The translations under genes were made by a program, and so were the position numbers. A stretch of 64,000 nucleotides of DNA, taken from the NCBI RefSeq assembly GCF_900167055.1, contig NZ_FUXP01000002.1, positions 62,001 to 126,000 on the forward strand, written 5' to 3'. Every line of letters begins with the position of its first letter. The stretch's first letter is position 1. The DNA comes from Lysobacter spongiicola DSM 21749. Lineage in GTDB: Bacteria; Pseudomonadota; Gammaproteobacteria; Xanthomonadales; Xanthomonadaceae. Below, piece by piece: positions 1 to 8,679 of this stretch. The notes beneath the pieces were generated by a model, which was not told where the DNA came from, ran no database searches, and saw only the letters and a list, made by a program, of their open reading frames with translations.

Positions 1-1
1 C

Positions 2-310
2 AACCGCCTCAACGACCACTGGCGGGCATCGCGCCACCGGCCGCCTGCGCCCGCGGACAGCGACGACAGGATCAACCGCGAGGCCGATCCGTCCACCCCG
101 GAACACGTGCTGTCGGAATTCGAACAGAGACGCCGCCTGCAACTGGCGATGGAACAACTGCCGGACGAGCAGCGCCTGGTGCTGGCACTGAGACTGGAAC
201 AGGAACTGAGCCTGGAGGAGATCGGAGAGGTGACGGGAGTGGGCCGGGAAACCGTCAAGTCGCGGTTGCGGTACGCGATGGACAAGCTGCGCGCGGAGCT
301 AACTCCATGA
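2..310 (+). CDS. ECF-type RNA polymerase sigma factor, C-terminal part (5' end outside window)
   Basis: The reading frame is open from the first bases of the window and ends in TGA at 308-310, so the gene begins upstream. The visible part ends in a sigma region 4: EQLPDEQRLVLALRLEQELS followed by LEEIGEVTGVGRETVKSRLR is a typical -35 reading helix-turn-helix. The segment starting NRLNDHWRASRH resembles the end of region 2 and the linker. Such factors direct RNA polymerase to a small regulon, usually with an antagonist encoded next door. The next gene overlaps its stop by 4 bases (ATGA), so the two are probably translated together. The regulon cannot be told from this fragment. Confidence 0.85.
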   Translation, partial: NRLNDHWRASRHRPPAPADSDDRINREADPSTPEHVLSEFEQRRRLQLAMEQLPDEQRLVLALRLEQELSLEEIGEVTGVGRETVKSRLRYAMDKLRAELTP

Positions 311-1209
311 CAACGCCCCGGAAAGAACCTTTGGATCCACAGGAGCGCGAATGGGCCGATCGCCTGGCGCGCCTGGGCCCCCATGGAGATCCGCCGACGG
401 GCGTGGATGCCGCCATCCTCGCTGCCGCCCACGCCGCCGCGAACCCCGGGCGGCGGAAGCCGAAGCGCTGGCCTGCCATGGCCGGACTGGCGGCGATGCT
501 CGCACTGGCGGTCGGCGTCACCTGGCAGTTGCGTCCCACCCAGGAGTTGCCAGCGACGGCCGGTGAAGGGCCTGCCACGGCGGCCGAAGGTGTTGCCATC
601 AAGCCCGCCGAGCCCGCTCCGGCACCCGCACTCTACGAAGCGCTACCCGCGCCCCCTCCGGAGCCGGCACCGGCGACGCCCCCGCCGCCAGTGGCCAAAC
701 CGGCGGCTCCTCCAAGCTCGGCCGCGCCGCCACCCCCGCCTCCGGTCGTAGCCCCGGCACCACCGGCACCACCGGCACCACCGTCACCCGCGGCGGCGGC
801 GCCACGTGAAGCCTCGCGGTTGCAGAGCGAAGTGCGGGCCGTACCCGAAGGCATCTCCGACCCTGCGCCCATGGATATCGACCGGGAAAGCGCAAGCACA
901 GACGCAGCGGAAGCGACGGCCTCCGCTTCGCGCCAGCGCCTCTCGCGATCTGCCCCGGCTGCGGCTGAAGCGACGGCTGCCAGGGCCGAGCCGATCGAGG
1001 ACCGCGGCCTCACGGTCGACGACCTCCCCATCGAGGCCGACCTGGGCCTGGCACCCGAAGTCTGGATCGAGCGCATCCGGCAAAGGCGCGAGCGCGGGAA
1101 CCTGGAGCAGGCGCGCCGGAGCCTGGATGCCCTGCGCGAAGCCCACCCGGACATCGAGCTGCCGCCGGACCTGGCCACCCTGCGACGTGCGACAGATCCG
1201 GGGCGATGA
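307..1209 (+). CDS. Proline/alanine-rich single-pass membrane protein, probable sigma-factor partner
   Basis: A 300-residue protein. Residues 1-50 are hydrophilic, about 56-74 form one hydrophobic helix (AMAGLAAMLALAVGVTW), about 80-190 are dominated by Pro and Ala, and the C-terminal 60 residues are charged and probably helical (IERIRQRRERGNLEQARRSL). Position and topology, N-terminus facing the cytoplasm, one helix and a periplasmic tail, match a membrane anti-sigma factor. No zinc-binding anti-sigma motif (HxxxCxxC) is present, so this role is inferred from context only. It overlaps the sigma gene at its start and the YigZ gene at its end by 4 bases each. The Pro/Ala part contains a 9-bp tandem repeat. 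Confidence 0.7.
   Translation: MTTPRKEPLDPQEREWADRLARLGPHGDPPTGVDAAILAAAHAAANPGRRKPKRWPAMAGLAAMLALAVGVTWQLRPTQELPATAGEGPATAAEGVAIKPAEPAPAPALYEALPAPPPEPAPATPPPPVAKPAAPPSSAAPPPPPPVVAPAPPAPPAPPSPAAAAPREASRLQSEVRAVPEGISDPAPMDIDRESASTDAAEATASASRQRLSRSAPAAAEATAARAEPIEDRGLTVDDLPIEADLGLAPEVWIERIRQRRERGNLEQARRSLDALREAHPDIELPPDLATLRRATDPGR
754..789 (+). repeat. 9-bp tandem repeat inside the proline-rich coding region
   Basis: Unit CCGGCACCA occurs three times without change (754-780), followed by a degenerate fourth copy (781-789). It encodes repeated Pro-Ala-Pro. Because the unit is a multiple of three, copy-number change would lengthen or shorten the linker without a frameshift. Confidence 0.85.
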
Positions 1210-1790
1210 GCGGATTCACCCTCGCCCGCCGCGAACGCCATGAAATCGAGGTCAAGCACAGCCGCTTCCTCGCGCTCGCCGGTCCGGTTGATTCCCCCGC
1301 GGCGGCCTTGGCCTTCGTCGAGGAAGTCGGTGATCCCGCGGCAACCCACAACTGCTGGGCCTACCGGATCGGGGACCTGTACCGCTCCAGCGACGATGGC
1401 GAGCCTGCCGGGACCGCTGGCAGGCCGATCCTGGCCGCGATCGATGGCCAGGGGCTGGACGAGGTGGTGGTGGTGGTGACGCGCTGGTACGGCGGCATCA
1501 AGCTGGGGGCAGGCGGGCTGGTACGTGCCTACGGCGGTTGCGCCGCCGAGTGCCTGCGTACCGCCGAACGCAGCGAGCTGGTGCAGTGGACGCAATGCAC
1601 CGTGCACTACGCCTTTGCCGATACCGGCCCGGTCCACGCCTGCGCCACCGCCCACGGCGCAGAGAAGCTCGAGGAGCACTTCGATGCCGGGGGCGCCCGC
1701 CTGCGCCTGCGGCTGCCCGCCGACCGGCTGGAGGCGCTGGCGGACCACCTGCGGGACGCCACCCGCGACCGGGCGACCCTATCGGATTGA
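1206..1790 (+). CDS. yigZ: YigZ/IMPACT (UPF0029) family protein
   Basis: A 194-residue protein with the IMPACT-family core: HSRFLALAGPV near the N-terminus, THNCWAYRIG, then the glycine-rich signature VVVVVTRWYGGIKLGAGGL and the following RAYGGCAAE. The C-terminal half is the usual smaller DUF1949-like domain. Bacterial YigZ proteins are widely conserved, resemble the ribosome-binding folds of elongation factors, and have no firmly established biochemical role. The length is slightly below the roughly 200 usual for the family. ATG at 1206 overlaps the previous stop (ATGA), so it is probably the third gene of the sigma-factor transcript, although the function seems unrelated. Confidence 0.9.
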   Translation: MSGFTLARRERHEIEVKHSRFLALAGPVDSPAAALAFVEEVGDPAATHNCWAYRIGDLYRSSDDGEPAGTAGRPILAAIDGQGLDEVVVVVTRWYGGIKLGAGGLVRAYGGCAAECLRTAERSELVQWTQCTVHYAFADTGPVHACATAHGAEKLEEHFDAGGARLRLRLPADRLEALADHLRDATRDRATLSD

Positions 1791-1845
1791 AGTGCTGCCG
1801 CCTGCCGCCCGAGACGCCCGGCGGCCGATGGCGGACAATGGCGGG

Positions 1846-3630
1846 ATGACTGATCCGATCGAGTCCGGGAAGGACACCACTCCGCCTGCCAAGGCCCCCG
1901 TCAGCCGCCTGCGTACCCTCTGGCCGTTCGTGCGCAAGCACCGGGCGCTGTTTGGCGGTTGGCTGTTGGCGCTGGCCGCATCGTCGGCCGCCACGCTGAG
2001 CCTGCCGGTGGCGTTCAAGACCATGATCGACCAGGGCTTTGCCGAGGGGGGCGGCGGCGCCATCGACCGGGCGTTCATGCTGCTGTTCGCGGTCGCGGTG
2101 GCGCTGGCCATCGCCACGGCGGCGCGCTTCTTCTTCGTCTCGCTGTTGGGCGAGCGGGTGGTGGCCGACCTGCGCGGGCGGCTGTACTCGCACCTGATCA
2201 GCCTCGACGCCGGCTTCCACGACCGCAGCCGTACCGGCGAGCTGGTCTCTCGGCTGACCGCCGACGCCGAACTGCTGCGCGGCGTGATCGCCACCAGCAT
2301 GTCGGTGGCCCTGCGCAGCCTGGTGACTTTCGTCGGCAGCATCGTGATGCTGTTCATCAGCAGTCCGCACCTGGCGGCGTATGCGATGGTCGGCATCCCC
2401 CTGGCCGTGCTGCCGATCGTGCTGGGCGGCCGCCGCCTGCAGAAGATCTCCCGCGCCAGCCAGGACCGCGTGGCGGATGCCAACGCGCTGGCCAACGAGA
2501 CACTGGGCGCGGTGGCGACGGTGCAGGCGCATGCGCGCGAGCCCTACGAGCTCGGCCGATTCAGCGAGGCCCTGAAGATCGCCGTGGCCACCGCCCGCCG
2601 CCGCATCCAGGCCCAGGCCTGGGTCACCGCCATCGCCATCGTGCTGGTGTTCGGGGCCATCACGCTGGTGCTGTGGTCGGGCGCCCACGACGTCATGGAA
2701 GGCACGATGAGCGCGGGCACGCTCGGCCAGTTCGTGCTGTACGCGCTGATCGGCGGCGGCTCGGTGGGGTCGCTGGCGGAAGTCTGGAACGACCTCCAGC
2801 GCGCGGCCGGCGGCATGGGACGGGTGACCGAGCTGTTCGACGAGCAGGCCGCCATCACCACGCCCGCGCAACCGCTGGCCCTGCCCGATCCGGTGCGTGG
2901 CGAAATCGACATCGACGACGTCACCTTCCACTACCCGATGCGTCCCGATGCGCCCGCACTGGAGCACTTCTCGCTGAAAGTGGCGCCGGGCGAGACGGTC
3001 GCGCTGGTCGGTCCGTCCGGGGCCGGCAAGAGCACGGTGCTGTCACTGCTGCTGCGCTTCCACGATCCGGAAAGCGGAATGCTGCGCATCGACGGCCTGG
3101 ACGTCCGCCAGCTCGATCCGGCACGGCTCCGCGAGGCCATTGCCCTGGTGCCCCAGCAACCCGCCATCTTCGCCACCACCGCCCGCGACAACATCCGCTA
3201 CGGGCGCCTGGAGGCCAGCGACGCCGAGGTCGACCGCGCGGTCGAGGCGGCGCATGCCACCGACTTCATCGCAGCGCTGCCGCAGGGCCTGGACACCGAA
3301 CTCGGCGAACGCGGCGCCCGCCTGTCGGGCGGACAGCAGCAACGCATCGCGATCGCCCGGGCGCTGTTGAAGGATGCTCCGATCCTGCTGCTCGACGAAG
3401 CCACCAGCGCACTGGACGCCCAGAGCGAGCGGGCCGTCCAGCAGGCACTGGACGCGTTGATGGAAGGCCGCACCACCGTGGTGATCGCCCACCGCCTGGC
3501 CACGGTGCTCAAGGCCGACCGCATCGTGGTCATGGACCACGGACGGATCGTGGCCGAAGGCACGCACGAACAGCTCCTGGCACAGGGCGGGCTGTACGCG
3601 GAACTGGCGAAACTGCAGTTCCTCGACTGA
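1846..3630 (+). CDS. ABC exporter, fused permease and ATPase (MsbA/LmrA-like half transporter)
   Basis: A 595-residue half transporter. The first 330 residues hold six hydrophobic segments of an exporter transmembrane domain. The ATPase follows, with Walker A GPSGAGKST at about 389, signature LSGGQQQ at about 493, Walker B ILLLDEATSALD at about 513 and the H-loop histidine (IAHRLAT) at about 549. It should work as a homodimer moving a lipid or hydrophobic compound out of the cytoplasmic membrane. MsbA itself is usually beside lpxK, absent here, so the substrate is unknown. ATG at 1846 was chosen; ATG at 1828 is in frame and would add six residues. Neither has a strong ribosome binding site. 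Confidence 0.9.
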   Translation: MTDPIESGKDTTPPAKAPVSRLRTLWPFVRKHRALFGGWLLALAASSAATLSLPVAFKTMIDQGFAEGGGGAIDRAFMLLFAVAVALAIATAARFFFVSLLGERVVADLRGRLYSHLISLDAGFHDRSRTGELVSRLTADAELLRGVIATSMSVALRSLVTFVGSIVMLFISSPHLAAYAMVGIPLAVLPIVLGGRRLQKISRASQDRVADANALANETLGAVATVQAHAREPYELGRFSEALKIAVATARRRIQAQAWVTAIAIVLVFGAITLVLWSGAHDVMEGTMSAGTLGQFVLYALIGGGSVGSLAEVWNDLQRAAGGMGRVTELFDEQAAITTPAQPLALPDPVRGEIDIDDVTFHYPMRPDAPALEHFSLKVAPGETVALVGPSGAGKSTVLSLLLRFHDPESGMLRIDGLDVRQLDPARLREAIALVPQQPAIFATTARDNIRYGRLEASDAEVDRAVEAAHATDFIAALPQGLDTELGERGARLSGGQQQRIAIARALLKDAPILLLDEATSALDAQSERAVQQALDALMEGRTTVVIAHRLATVLKADRIVVMDHGRIVAEGTHEQLLAQGGLYAELAKLQFLD

Positions 3631-3646
3631 GACTTGACATGGATCA

Positions 3647-3668
3647 GCGCCCGCATTCAGGCGGGCGC
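3647..3668. repeat. 8-bp perfect inverted repeat downstream of the ABC exporter
   Basis: GCGCCCGC (3647-3654) and GCGGGCGC (3661-3668) are separated by 6 bases. No T-run follows, so it is not a standard intrinsic terminator for the exporter. It lies 17 bases before the DUF2946 start and just after a TTGACA hexamer at 3634-3639, so it could equally be a leader hairpin or an operator. Confidence 0.5.
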
Positions 3669-3685
3669 ATAGCATCGTGTTCACG

Positions 3686-4075
3686 ATGAACACCGCGACC
3701 TTCCACCGCTTCATGAGCCGCCTGGCACTGGTCGCTGCGCTGCTGGTGATGCTGGTCCCCACCACGGGTCGGTTGCTGGCCGGGGCGGAAGGTTCGGCGG
3801 CCGCCACGGTCGCCCACCACGGGGTGCTCATCCAGGCGTCGGAGCCGTCGGCCTCCGACACCGCTCCGGCGATGCCGGACACGCCGATTTCGGGTCACCT
3901 CGAAGACTGCGCCTACTGCCCGTTGCTGGCGTCGTTGATCAGCCAGCCCGGCCCGGCGAGTCCGCCTCCCCATGCCAACCGCCGCGCTGAGCGGTTCGCA
4001 AATGCCGACGCCGGCCCCCGTGCGGCATGGCACCCGACCGGCCTGGGCTCCCGCGGACCACCGCGCCCGCTCTGA
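3686..4075 (+). CDS. DUF2946 family protein (copper-associated, exported)
   Basis: A 129-residue protein with an N-terminal hydrophobic segment (LALVAALLVMLVPTTGRL) and the DUF2946 core HLEDCAYCPLLASL, a Cys-x2-Cys pair probably placed in the periplasm. It ends in the Arg-Gly-Pro-Pro sequence common to the family. DUF2946 genes are frequently found directly upstream of TonB-dependent copper receptors in Xanthomonas and Pseudomonas, and a receptor follows here. ATG at 3686 is chosen; GTG at 3677 in frame is the alternative. The protein looks complete, but its 3' end overlaps the reading frame of the truncated receptor, so the break lies right at its stop codon. Confidence 0.8.
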   Translation: MNTATFHRFMSRLALVAALLVMLVPTTGRLLAGAEGSAAATVAHHGVLIQASEPSASDTAPAMPDTPISGHLEDCAYCPLLASLISQPGPASPPPHANRRAERFANADAGPRAAWHPTGLGSRGPPRPL

Positions 4076-5793
4076 AGCGCCCGCGCATCGACAACGCGAT
4101 GTCCTACGTGTCTCCGGAAACCTACGACAGCCTGGTCGTGGTCAAGGGGCCGCAGACAGTGTTGTGGGGGCCCGGGGCCTCGGCCGGTACCGTGCGCTTC
4201 GAGCGCGACCGCGAGGTCTTCGACGCACCCGGCGTCCGGCTGGCGGGAAGCCTGCTGGGGGGCTCGTTCGACCGCAACGACCAGGTCCTGGACGTGACGC
4301 TCGGTGCCCCGATCGGTTATGCCCGCGTCAGCGCCAATCGCTCCGAATCAGGCGACTACGAGGACGGCGACGGCCGGACTGTCGGCTCGGCATGGAAGAA
4401 GTGGAACGCCGACGTGGCGCTCGGCTGGACTCCGGACGCAGACACGCTGCTCGAGCTCTCGGCCGGGTTCGGCGACGGCGAGTCGCGCTATGCGACCCGC
4501 GGCATGGACGGCACCCGGTTCGACCGCGAAAACCTCGGGTTCCGTTTCGAGAAGGCCGGCTTCAACGGCCCACTGGAGGACATCGAGTTCACCGCCTTCC
4601 ACAACCGCGCCGACCACGTGATGGACAACTACACCCTGCGTGATCCCAACCCCGACGGCATGATGCCGATGCCCATGGCATCCAATGTCGAACGCACCAC
4701 CAGCGGCGGCCGTTTCGCCGCCAGCTGGGTGCTGGACTCGCTGGAGGCGACCGCAGGCGTGGACGCACAGGACAGCCGCCACCGCCGTCGCAGCGCCATG
4801 GGCCGCGGGGCCTACCTCGCCCAGCCATGGATCACCGACGCGCGCTTCGCGAACCTGGGTGTTTTCGGCGAGGGCACCTGGGACATCGCCGAACGCAACC
4901 GCCTGGTGGCTGGCGCCCGGGTCGACCGTGCTTCCGCCGATGACGAGCGCGCGACGGTCGGGCGGGCAGCCATGCCCAACCCGACCGCCGGAGTGACCCG
5001 GAAGGAGACGCTGGTGGCCGGCTTCGCACGCTTCGAACAGGATGCCGCGAACCAGCCACTTACCTGGTATGCAGGCATCGGCCATACCGAGCGCATGCCG
5101 GACTACTGGGAGCTGTTCTCGGCCGACGCCGGACCGGCCGGGTATCCGAACGCCTTCAGCGGTTTGGATACGGAAAAAACCACGCAACTGGACGTGGGCC
5201 TGCAGTACCGCACCAAGCGGGTCGATGCCTGGGTGTCCGCCTATGCCGGCCGGATCGATGACTTCATCCTGTTCCGCTACGACACCGGCGGGATGATGGG
5301 GCCCGCTTCGACGGCGACCAACATCGACGCACGGGTGGCTGGCGCCGAACTGGGCGTCGAGTATCGTCCGCGCGAGTTCTGGAAGGTGGGCGCCACGCTG
5401 GCCCACGCCCGCGGCGAGCAGGACAGCGGGGCCGCGCTTCCGCAGATGCCACCGCTGGAAGGGCGCCTGACGCTGGGCCGCGACGACGGCACGTGGTCCT
5501 ACGGCGCGCTCTTGCGCGCGGTGGCATCGCAGGGCCGGGTGGCGCCGGGCGATGGCAACGTGGTGGGACGCGACCTAGGCCCGAGCGCCGGCTTCGCCAC
5601 CGTCTCGCTCAACGCGGGCTGGCGCGTGAACAGCCTGGTGCAGGTGACCGCGGGCATCGACAACATCTTCGACCGCGCCTACAGCGAGCACCTCAACCTG
5701 GCCGGCAACGCCGACTTCGGTTACCCCGCCGACCCGGTACGCATCAACGAGCCGGGCCGCACCGCATGGCTCAAGGTGAACCTGACCTACTGA
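4027..5793 (+). pseudogene. TonB-dependent copper receptor, 5'-truncated
   Basis: The open frame gives 588 residues, but recognisable receptor sequence starts only at about 4078. From there RIDNAMSYVSPETYD, VVVKGPQTVLWGPGASAGTV and FERDREVFD match the second half of the plug of the OprC/NosA-type copper receptor family. The barrel runs on to an intact C-terminus ending in Tyr. Met-rich GMMPMPM near residue 215 suits copper handling. Missing are the signal peptide, TonB box and first part of the plug, roughly 100-130 residues; no other frame between 3630 and 4099 supplies them. Available starts (4027, 4099) give a protein that cannot be exported. A deletion that removed the intergenic region and 5' end is the simplest reading; an assembly gap is the alternative. 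Confidence 0.8.
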
Positions 5794-5832
5794 CCGCCTT
5801 CCGTGACCGCACCGGCCTGGCCCCGCAACGGG

Positions 5833-6519
5833 TCAGGCCTTGCCCTGCCCGAACAACACCTTGCGCTCGTCCTCGCCCAGCGGCTTGCTGGAGTAGGCGC
5901 TGGATGGATCCTCGTAGACCCTGGTCGTCGCCGGCCGGGCCTTGATCGTTTCGAACCAGCGGGCCAGGTTCGGGAATTCATCCAGCCGCTGGCCATGCGA
6001 CTCGTGCGGCACGATCCATGGATAGCAGGCCATGTCGGCGATCGAGTACTCGCCGGCGATGAAATCCCGGCCCGCCAACTGCCGGTCCAGCACGCCGTAC
6101 AGCCGGTTGGTTTCGCGGGTGTAGCGGTCGATCCCGTAGGGCACCTGCTCGGGCGCGTAGACGCGGAAATGCCCGGCCTGCCCCGCCATCGGCCCCAGCC
6201 CCGCCACCTGCCAGAACAGCCACTGCAGCGCTTCGAGGTAATCCCGCTGAGCCACCGGCAGGAAGCGGCCGGTCTTGCCCGCCAGGTACAACAGGATCGC
6301 GCCGGACTCGAACACCGGCAGCGGCCCGCCCGGCTCCGAAGGCGCGTGGTCGACGATCGCCGGCATCTTGTTGTTCGGCGAGATCGCCAGGAAACCGGGA
6401 GCGAACTGGTCGCCCTTTCCGATGTCCACCGGGATGATGCGGTGCTCGAGCCCTGCTTCTTCGAGGAACAACCGGATCTTGTAGCCGTTCGGCGTTGGCC
6501 AGTAGTAGAGGTCGATCAT
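5833..6519 (-). CDS. Glutathione S-transferase family protein, YfcG/Nu-class-like
   Basis: A 228-residue two-domain protein. The N-terminal thioredoxin-fold domain begins MIDLYYWPTPNGYKIRLFLE and carries SPNNKMPAI and FESGAILLYLA, the cis-Pro and glutathione-binding elements of the Nu-class/YfcG group, where Thr-Pro-Asn replaces the usual Ser or Cys active site. The helical C-terminal domain contains EYSIADMACYPWI. These enzymes act in the cytoplasm as glutathione-dependent disulfide reductases or peroxidases. The start at 6519 gives the family's normal length; longer in-frame extensions have no family similarity. It lies convergent to the receptor remnant and downstream of the AidB-like gene. 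Confidence 0.9.
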   Translation of the reverse strand: MIDLYYWPTPNGYKIRLFLEEAGLEHRIIPVDIGKGDQFAPGFLAISPNNKMPAIVDHAPSEPGGPLPVFESGAILLYLAGKTGRFLPVAQRDYLEALQWLFWQVAGLGPMAGQAGHFRVYAPEQVPYGIDRYTRETNRLYGVLDRQLAGRDFIAGEYSIADMACYPWIVPHESHGQRLDEFPNLARWFETIKARPATTRVYEDPSSAYSSKPLGEDERKVLFGQGKA

Positions 6520-6595
6520 CGCTGGCGTGCTCCTTGCCTGGGTGCGCCAGCTTACCGGCCACCCGGCCGACGCAGGGTATCGGCTCCGGGATGGT

Positions 6596-8260
6596 CTATT
6601 CCAGTCCCGGCAGCGCCCGCGCCACGATCTCCTGCAATGGCAGGCCCGAAGGCAGCGTGCCCATTGCGCGACCATGTGCGCCGCCCAGGCGACTGCGGCA
6701 GAACGCGTCGGCGGCCGGGCTGTGGGCCCGCAGCAGGATGCTGCCCTGCATCGCCAGCGCCAGCTGTTCCACGAACAGGCGGGCGCCCGACTCCTCCACC
6801 ATCGCCCCATCCTGCAACGGAGCGCGTAACCGCTCGAGCGCCGCAGCATGGTCCGGATGCCCATCGCCAGCCCGCTGCAGCTCCGCCCACAGCGCCTCGC
6901 GCGTTTCCGGCTCCTTGTCCAGTGCCCGCAGCACGTCCAGGCACTGGATGTTCCCGCTGCCTTCCCAGATCGAGTTCAGCGGCGCCTGGCGGTAGAGCCT
7001 GGGCAGCATCGATTCCTCTACGTAGCCGTTGCCACCCAGGCACTCCTGCGCCTCGTTGACGAACATCGGTGCGCGCCGGCAGGTCCAGTACTTGCCGATG
7101 GCGGTCGCCACCCGGGCCAGCGCCCGCTCCTGTTCCCGATCCGCCGCTTGGCCATGCGAAGCATCGACCGCGCGTGCGACCCGCATCGCCAGCGCCAGTG
7201 CGGCCTCGGCTTCGATGGCAAGGTCGGCGAGCACGTTGAGCATCAACGGCTGCTCCACCAGTCGCTTGCCGAACGCGGCCCGGTGCCGGCAATGGTGTAT
7301 CGCGTGTGCCAGCGCCATGCGCATCTCGGCCGCGGCGCCGAGCATGCAGTCGAGCCGGGTCAACATCACCATCTCGAGGATGGTCTGGACGCCGCGCCCC
7401 TCGTCCCCGATCCGCCAGGCCCGCGCACCGCAGAACTCGACCTCCGAAGACGCATTCGACCAGTCGCCGAGCTTGTCCTTCAGCCGCAACAGGCGGAATG
7501 CGTTGCGCTCCCCATCCGGCAGCCTCCGAGGCATCAGCAGGCAGGTCAAGCCGCCCGGCGCCTGCGCCAGCACCAGAAAGCCGTCGCTCATCGGTGCGGA
7601 GAAGAACCACTTGTGGCCGACCAGCCCGTATTCACCATCGGCCCGCGGCGTGGCCACCGTCTGGTTGGCGCGAACGTCGCTGCCGCCCTGCTTCTCGGTC
7701 ATGCCCATGCCGATGGTGACGCCAGCCTTGGCGCCGATCGGCAGTTCACGCGGATCGTAGCGAGGTGCAGCCGCCTTCCGCGCCCACTCCGCCAGGGCCG
7801 GCTCGCGCCGCAGGACCGGCACCGCGGCGTGGGTCATCGTGAGCGGACAGCTGGTGCCGGGCTCGACCTGGTGGTGCAGGTAACTCAGCGCCGCACGCGC
7901 GACGTGCGCCCCCGGCGACGCGTCCTCCCACGACAGGCCGGCGACGCCGTTCCCGATCGCCGCCTGCATCAGTGCGTGGTAACTGGGATGGAATTCGACG
8001 CGATCGATGCGTTGCCCGCGGCGGTCGTGGCTGCGCAACCTCGGGCGGTCCCGGTGCGCTTCGAAGCCCAGTTCGTAGAGGTGGCTGCCGGCCAGCATGC
8101 CGTAATCGTGCAGGCGGCCGACAAAGTGGGCGGCACCCTCCCGCTGCACCGCCTCGCGCAGGGCCGGGTCATCCAGCCACAGGTCGCGCGGCGCGAAATC
8201 CGGCACCTGGTTGAGGACCTCGTGGGTCTCGAAAGCGATCGGCTCCATCTCTGACTCCAT
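6596..8260 (-). CDS. aidB: AidB-like acyl-CoA dehydrogenase
   Basis: A 554-residue flavoprotein. MGMTEKQGGSDVRANQT near residue 180 is the characteristic AidB-type FAD/substrate signature, and the C-terminal part contains NEAQECLGGNGYVEESMLPR and the adjacent APLNSIWEGSGN. The length agrees with E. coli AidB (541). AidB belongs to the acyl-CoA dehydrogenase superfamily, shows isovaleryl-CoA dehydrogenase activity in E. coli, binds DNA and is induced by alkylation damage. Whether this copy is a damage-response protein or a catabolic enzyme cannot be told; no ada or alkB gene is nearby. Start 8260 is used; Met at 8248 is also possible. It follows the cold-shock gene but a terminator separates them. 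Confidence 0.85.
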   Translation of the reverse strand: MESEMEPIAFETHEVLNQVPDFAPRDLWLDDPALREAVQREGAAHFVGRLHDYGMLAGSHLYELGFEAHRDRPRLRSHDRRGQRIDRVEFHPSYHALMQAAIGNGVAGLSWEDASPGAHVARAALSYLHHQVEPGTSCPLTMTHAAVPVLRREPALAEWARKAAAPRYDPRELPIGAKAGVTIGMGMTEKQGGSDVRANQTVATPRADGEYGLVGHKWFFSAPMSDGFLVLAQAPGGLTCLLMPRRLPDGERNAFRLLRLKDKLGDWSNASSEVEFCGARAWRIGDEGRGVQTILEMVMLTRLDCMLGAAAEMRMALAHAIHHCRHRAAFGKRLVEQPLMLNVLADLAIEAEAALALAMRVARAVDASHGQAADREQERALARVATAIGKYWTCRRAPMFVNEAQECLGGNGYVEESMLPRLYRQAPLNSIWEGSGNIQCLDVLRALDKEPETREALWAELQRAGDGHPDHAAALERLRAPLQDGAMVEESGARLFVEQLALAMQGSILLRAHSPAADAFCRSRLGGAHGRAMGTLPSGLPLQEIVARALPGLE

Positions 8261-8308
8261 GCGCGCCAGTCCTGAATCTAACGCAGTGGCCCCGGACGCG
8301 AGGCAACA

Positions 8309-8334
8309 AAAAGCCCCGCCTGGGCGGGGCTTCC
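8309..8334 (-). terminator. Intrinsic terminator of the cold-shock gene
   Basis: On the minus strand AAGCCCCGCC and GGCGGGGCTT form a 10-bp stem with a 2-base loop, directly followed by a T-run (TTTTTG). It begins about 25 bases after the cold-shock stop codon. Confidence 0.85.
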
Positions 8335-8357
8335 GTCAGGGCCGCGTTGCTACCTGA

Positions 8358-8564
8358 TCATTCGACCGGGGTGATGTCGGATGCCTGCGCACCCTTCGGC
8401 CCCTGGGTCAGCTCGTAGCTGACGCGCTGGCCTTCCTGCAGGCTGCGAAAGCCCTTGGCATTGATCGCGGAGAAATGTGCGAAGACATCGGCGCTGCCAT
8501 CCTCTGGCGAGATGAAACCGAAGCCCTTGGCGTCGTTGAACCACTTCACGGTGCCGTACTGCAT
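8358..8564 (-). CDS. Cold-shock domain protein (CspA family)
   Basis: A 68-residue single OB-fold protein with both nucleic-acid-binding motifs: [11 protein letters not shown] (RNP1, about residues 16-26) and DVFAHFSAI (RNP2). The length and the start [10 protein letters not shown] are typical. Csp proteins bind single-stranded RNA or DNA and keep mRNA unfolded. A promoter (8637-8665) and a terminator (8309-8334) make this a single-gene transcript with a leader of about 65 nt, shorter than the roughly 160 nt of thermosensor cspA leaders. Whether it is cold-induced is not shown by the sequence. AAGGAT lies just before the ATG. Confidence 0.95.
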   Translation of the reverse strand: MQYGTVKWFNDAKGFGFISPEDGSADVFAHFSAINAKGFRSLQEGQRVSYELTQGPKGAQASDITPVE

Positions 8565-8636
8565 ATCCTTGACTACCTCTGTGCTGGGTACGATGTCGCG
8601 TATCGGCGCGGGGGATCTTGGACCGACCGCCACCCG

Positions 8637-8665
8637 AGTATGCAAACTGAACGCACGCTTGACAA
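8637..8665 (-). promoter_or_regulatory. Sigma-70 promoter candidate for the cold-shock gene
   Basis: On the minus strand TTGTCA (8660-8665), 17 bases, then CATACT (8637-8642). It is placed between the mtnP stop and the csp start and would give a leader of about 65 nt. Confidence 0.5.
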
Positions 8666-8679
8666 TCGCAACCGACTGA

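Noticed and set aside
1498-2967. Long antisense open frames of 300-600 codons opposite the ABC exporter, lepA, fadJ, dnaX and other genes
   Set aside because: High GC leaves few stops in antisense frames; these have no family motifs, have skewed Arg/His/Gln/Ala composition and lie wholly opposite well-supported genes.
3647-3668. Inverted repeat as the terminator of the ABC exporter gene
   Set aside because: Stem is good but no T-run follows; kept only as an unassigned inverted repeat.
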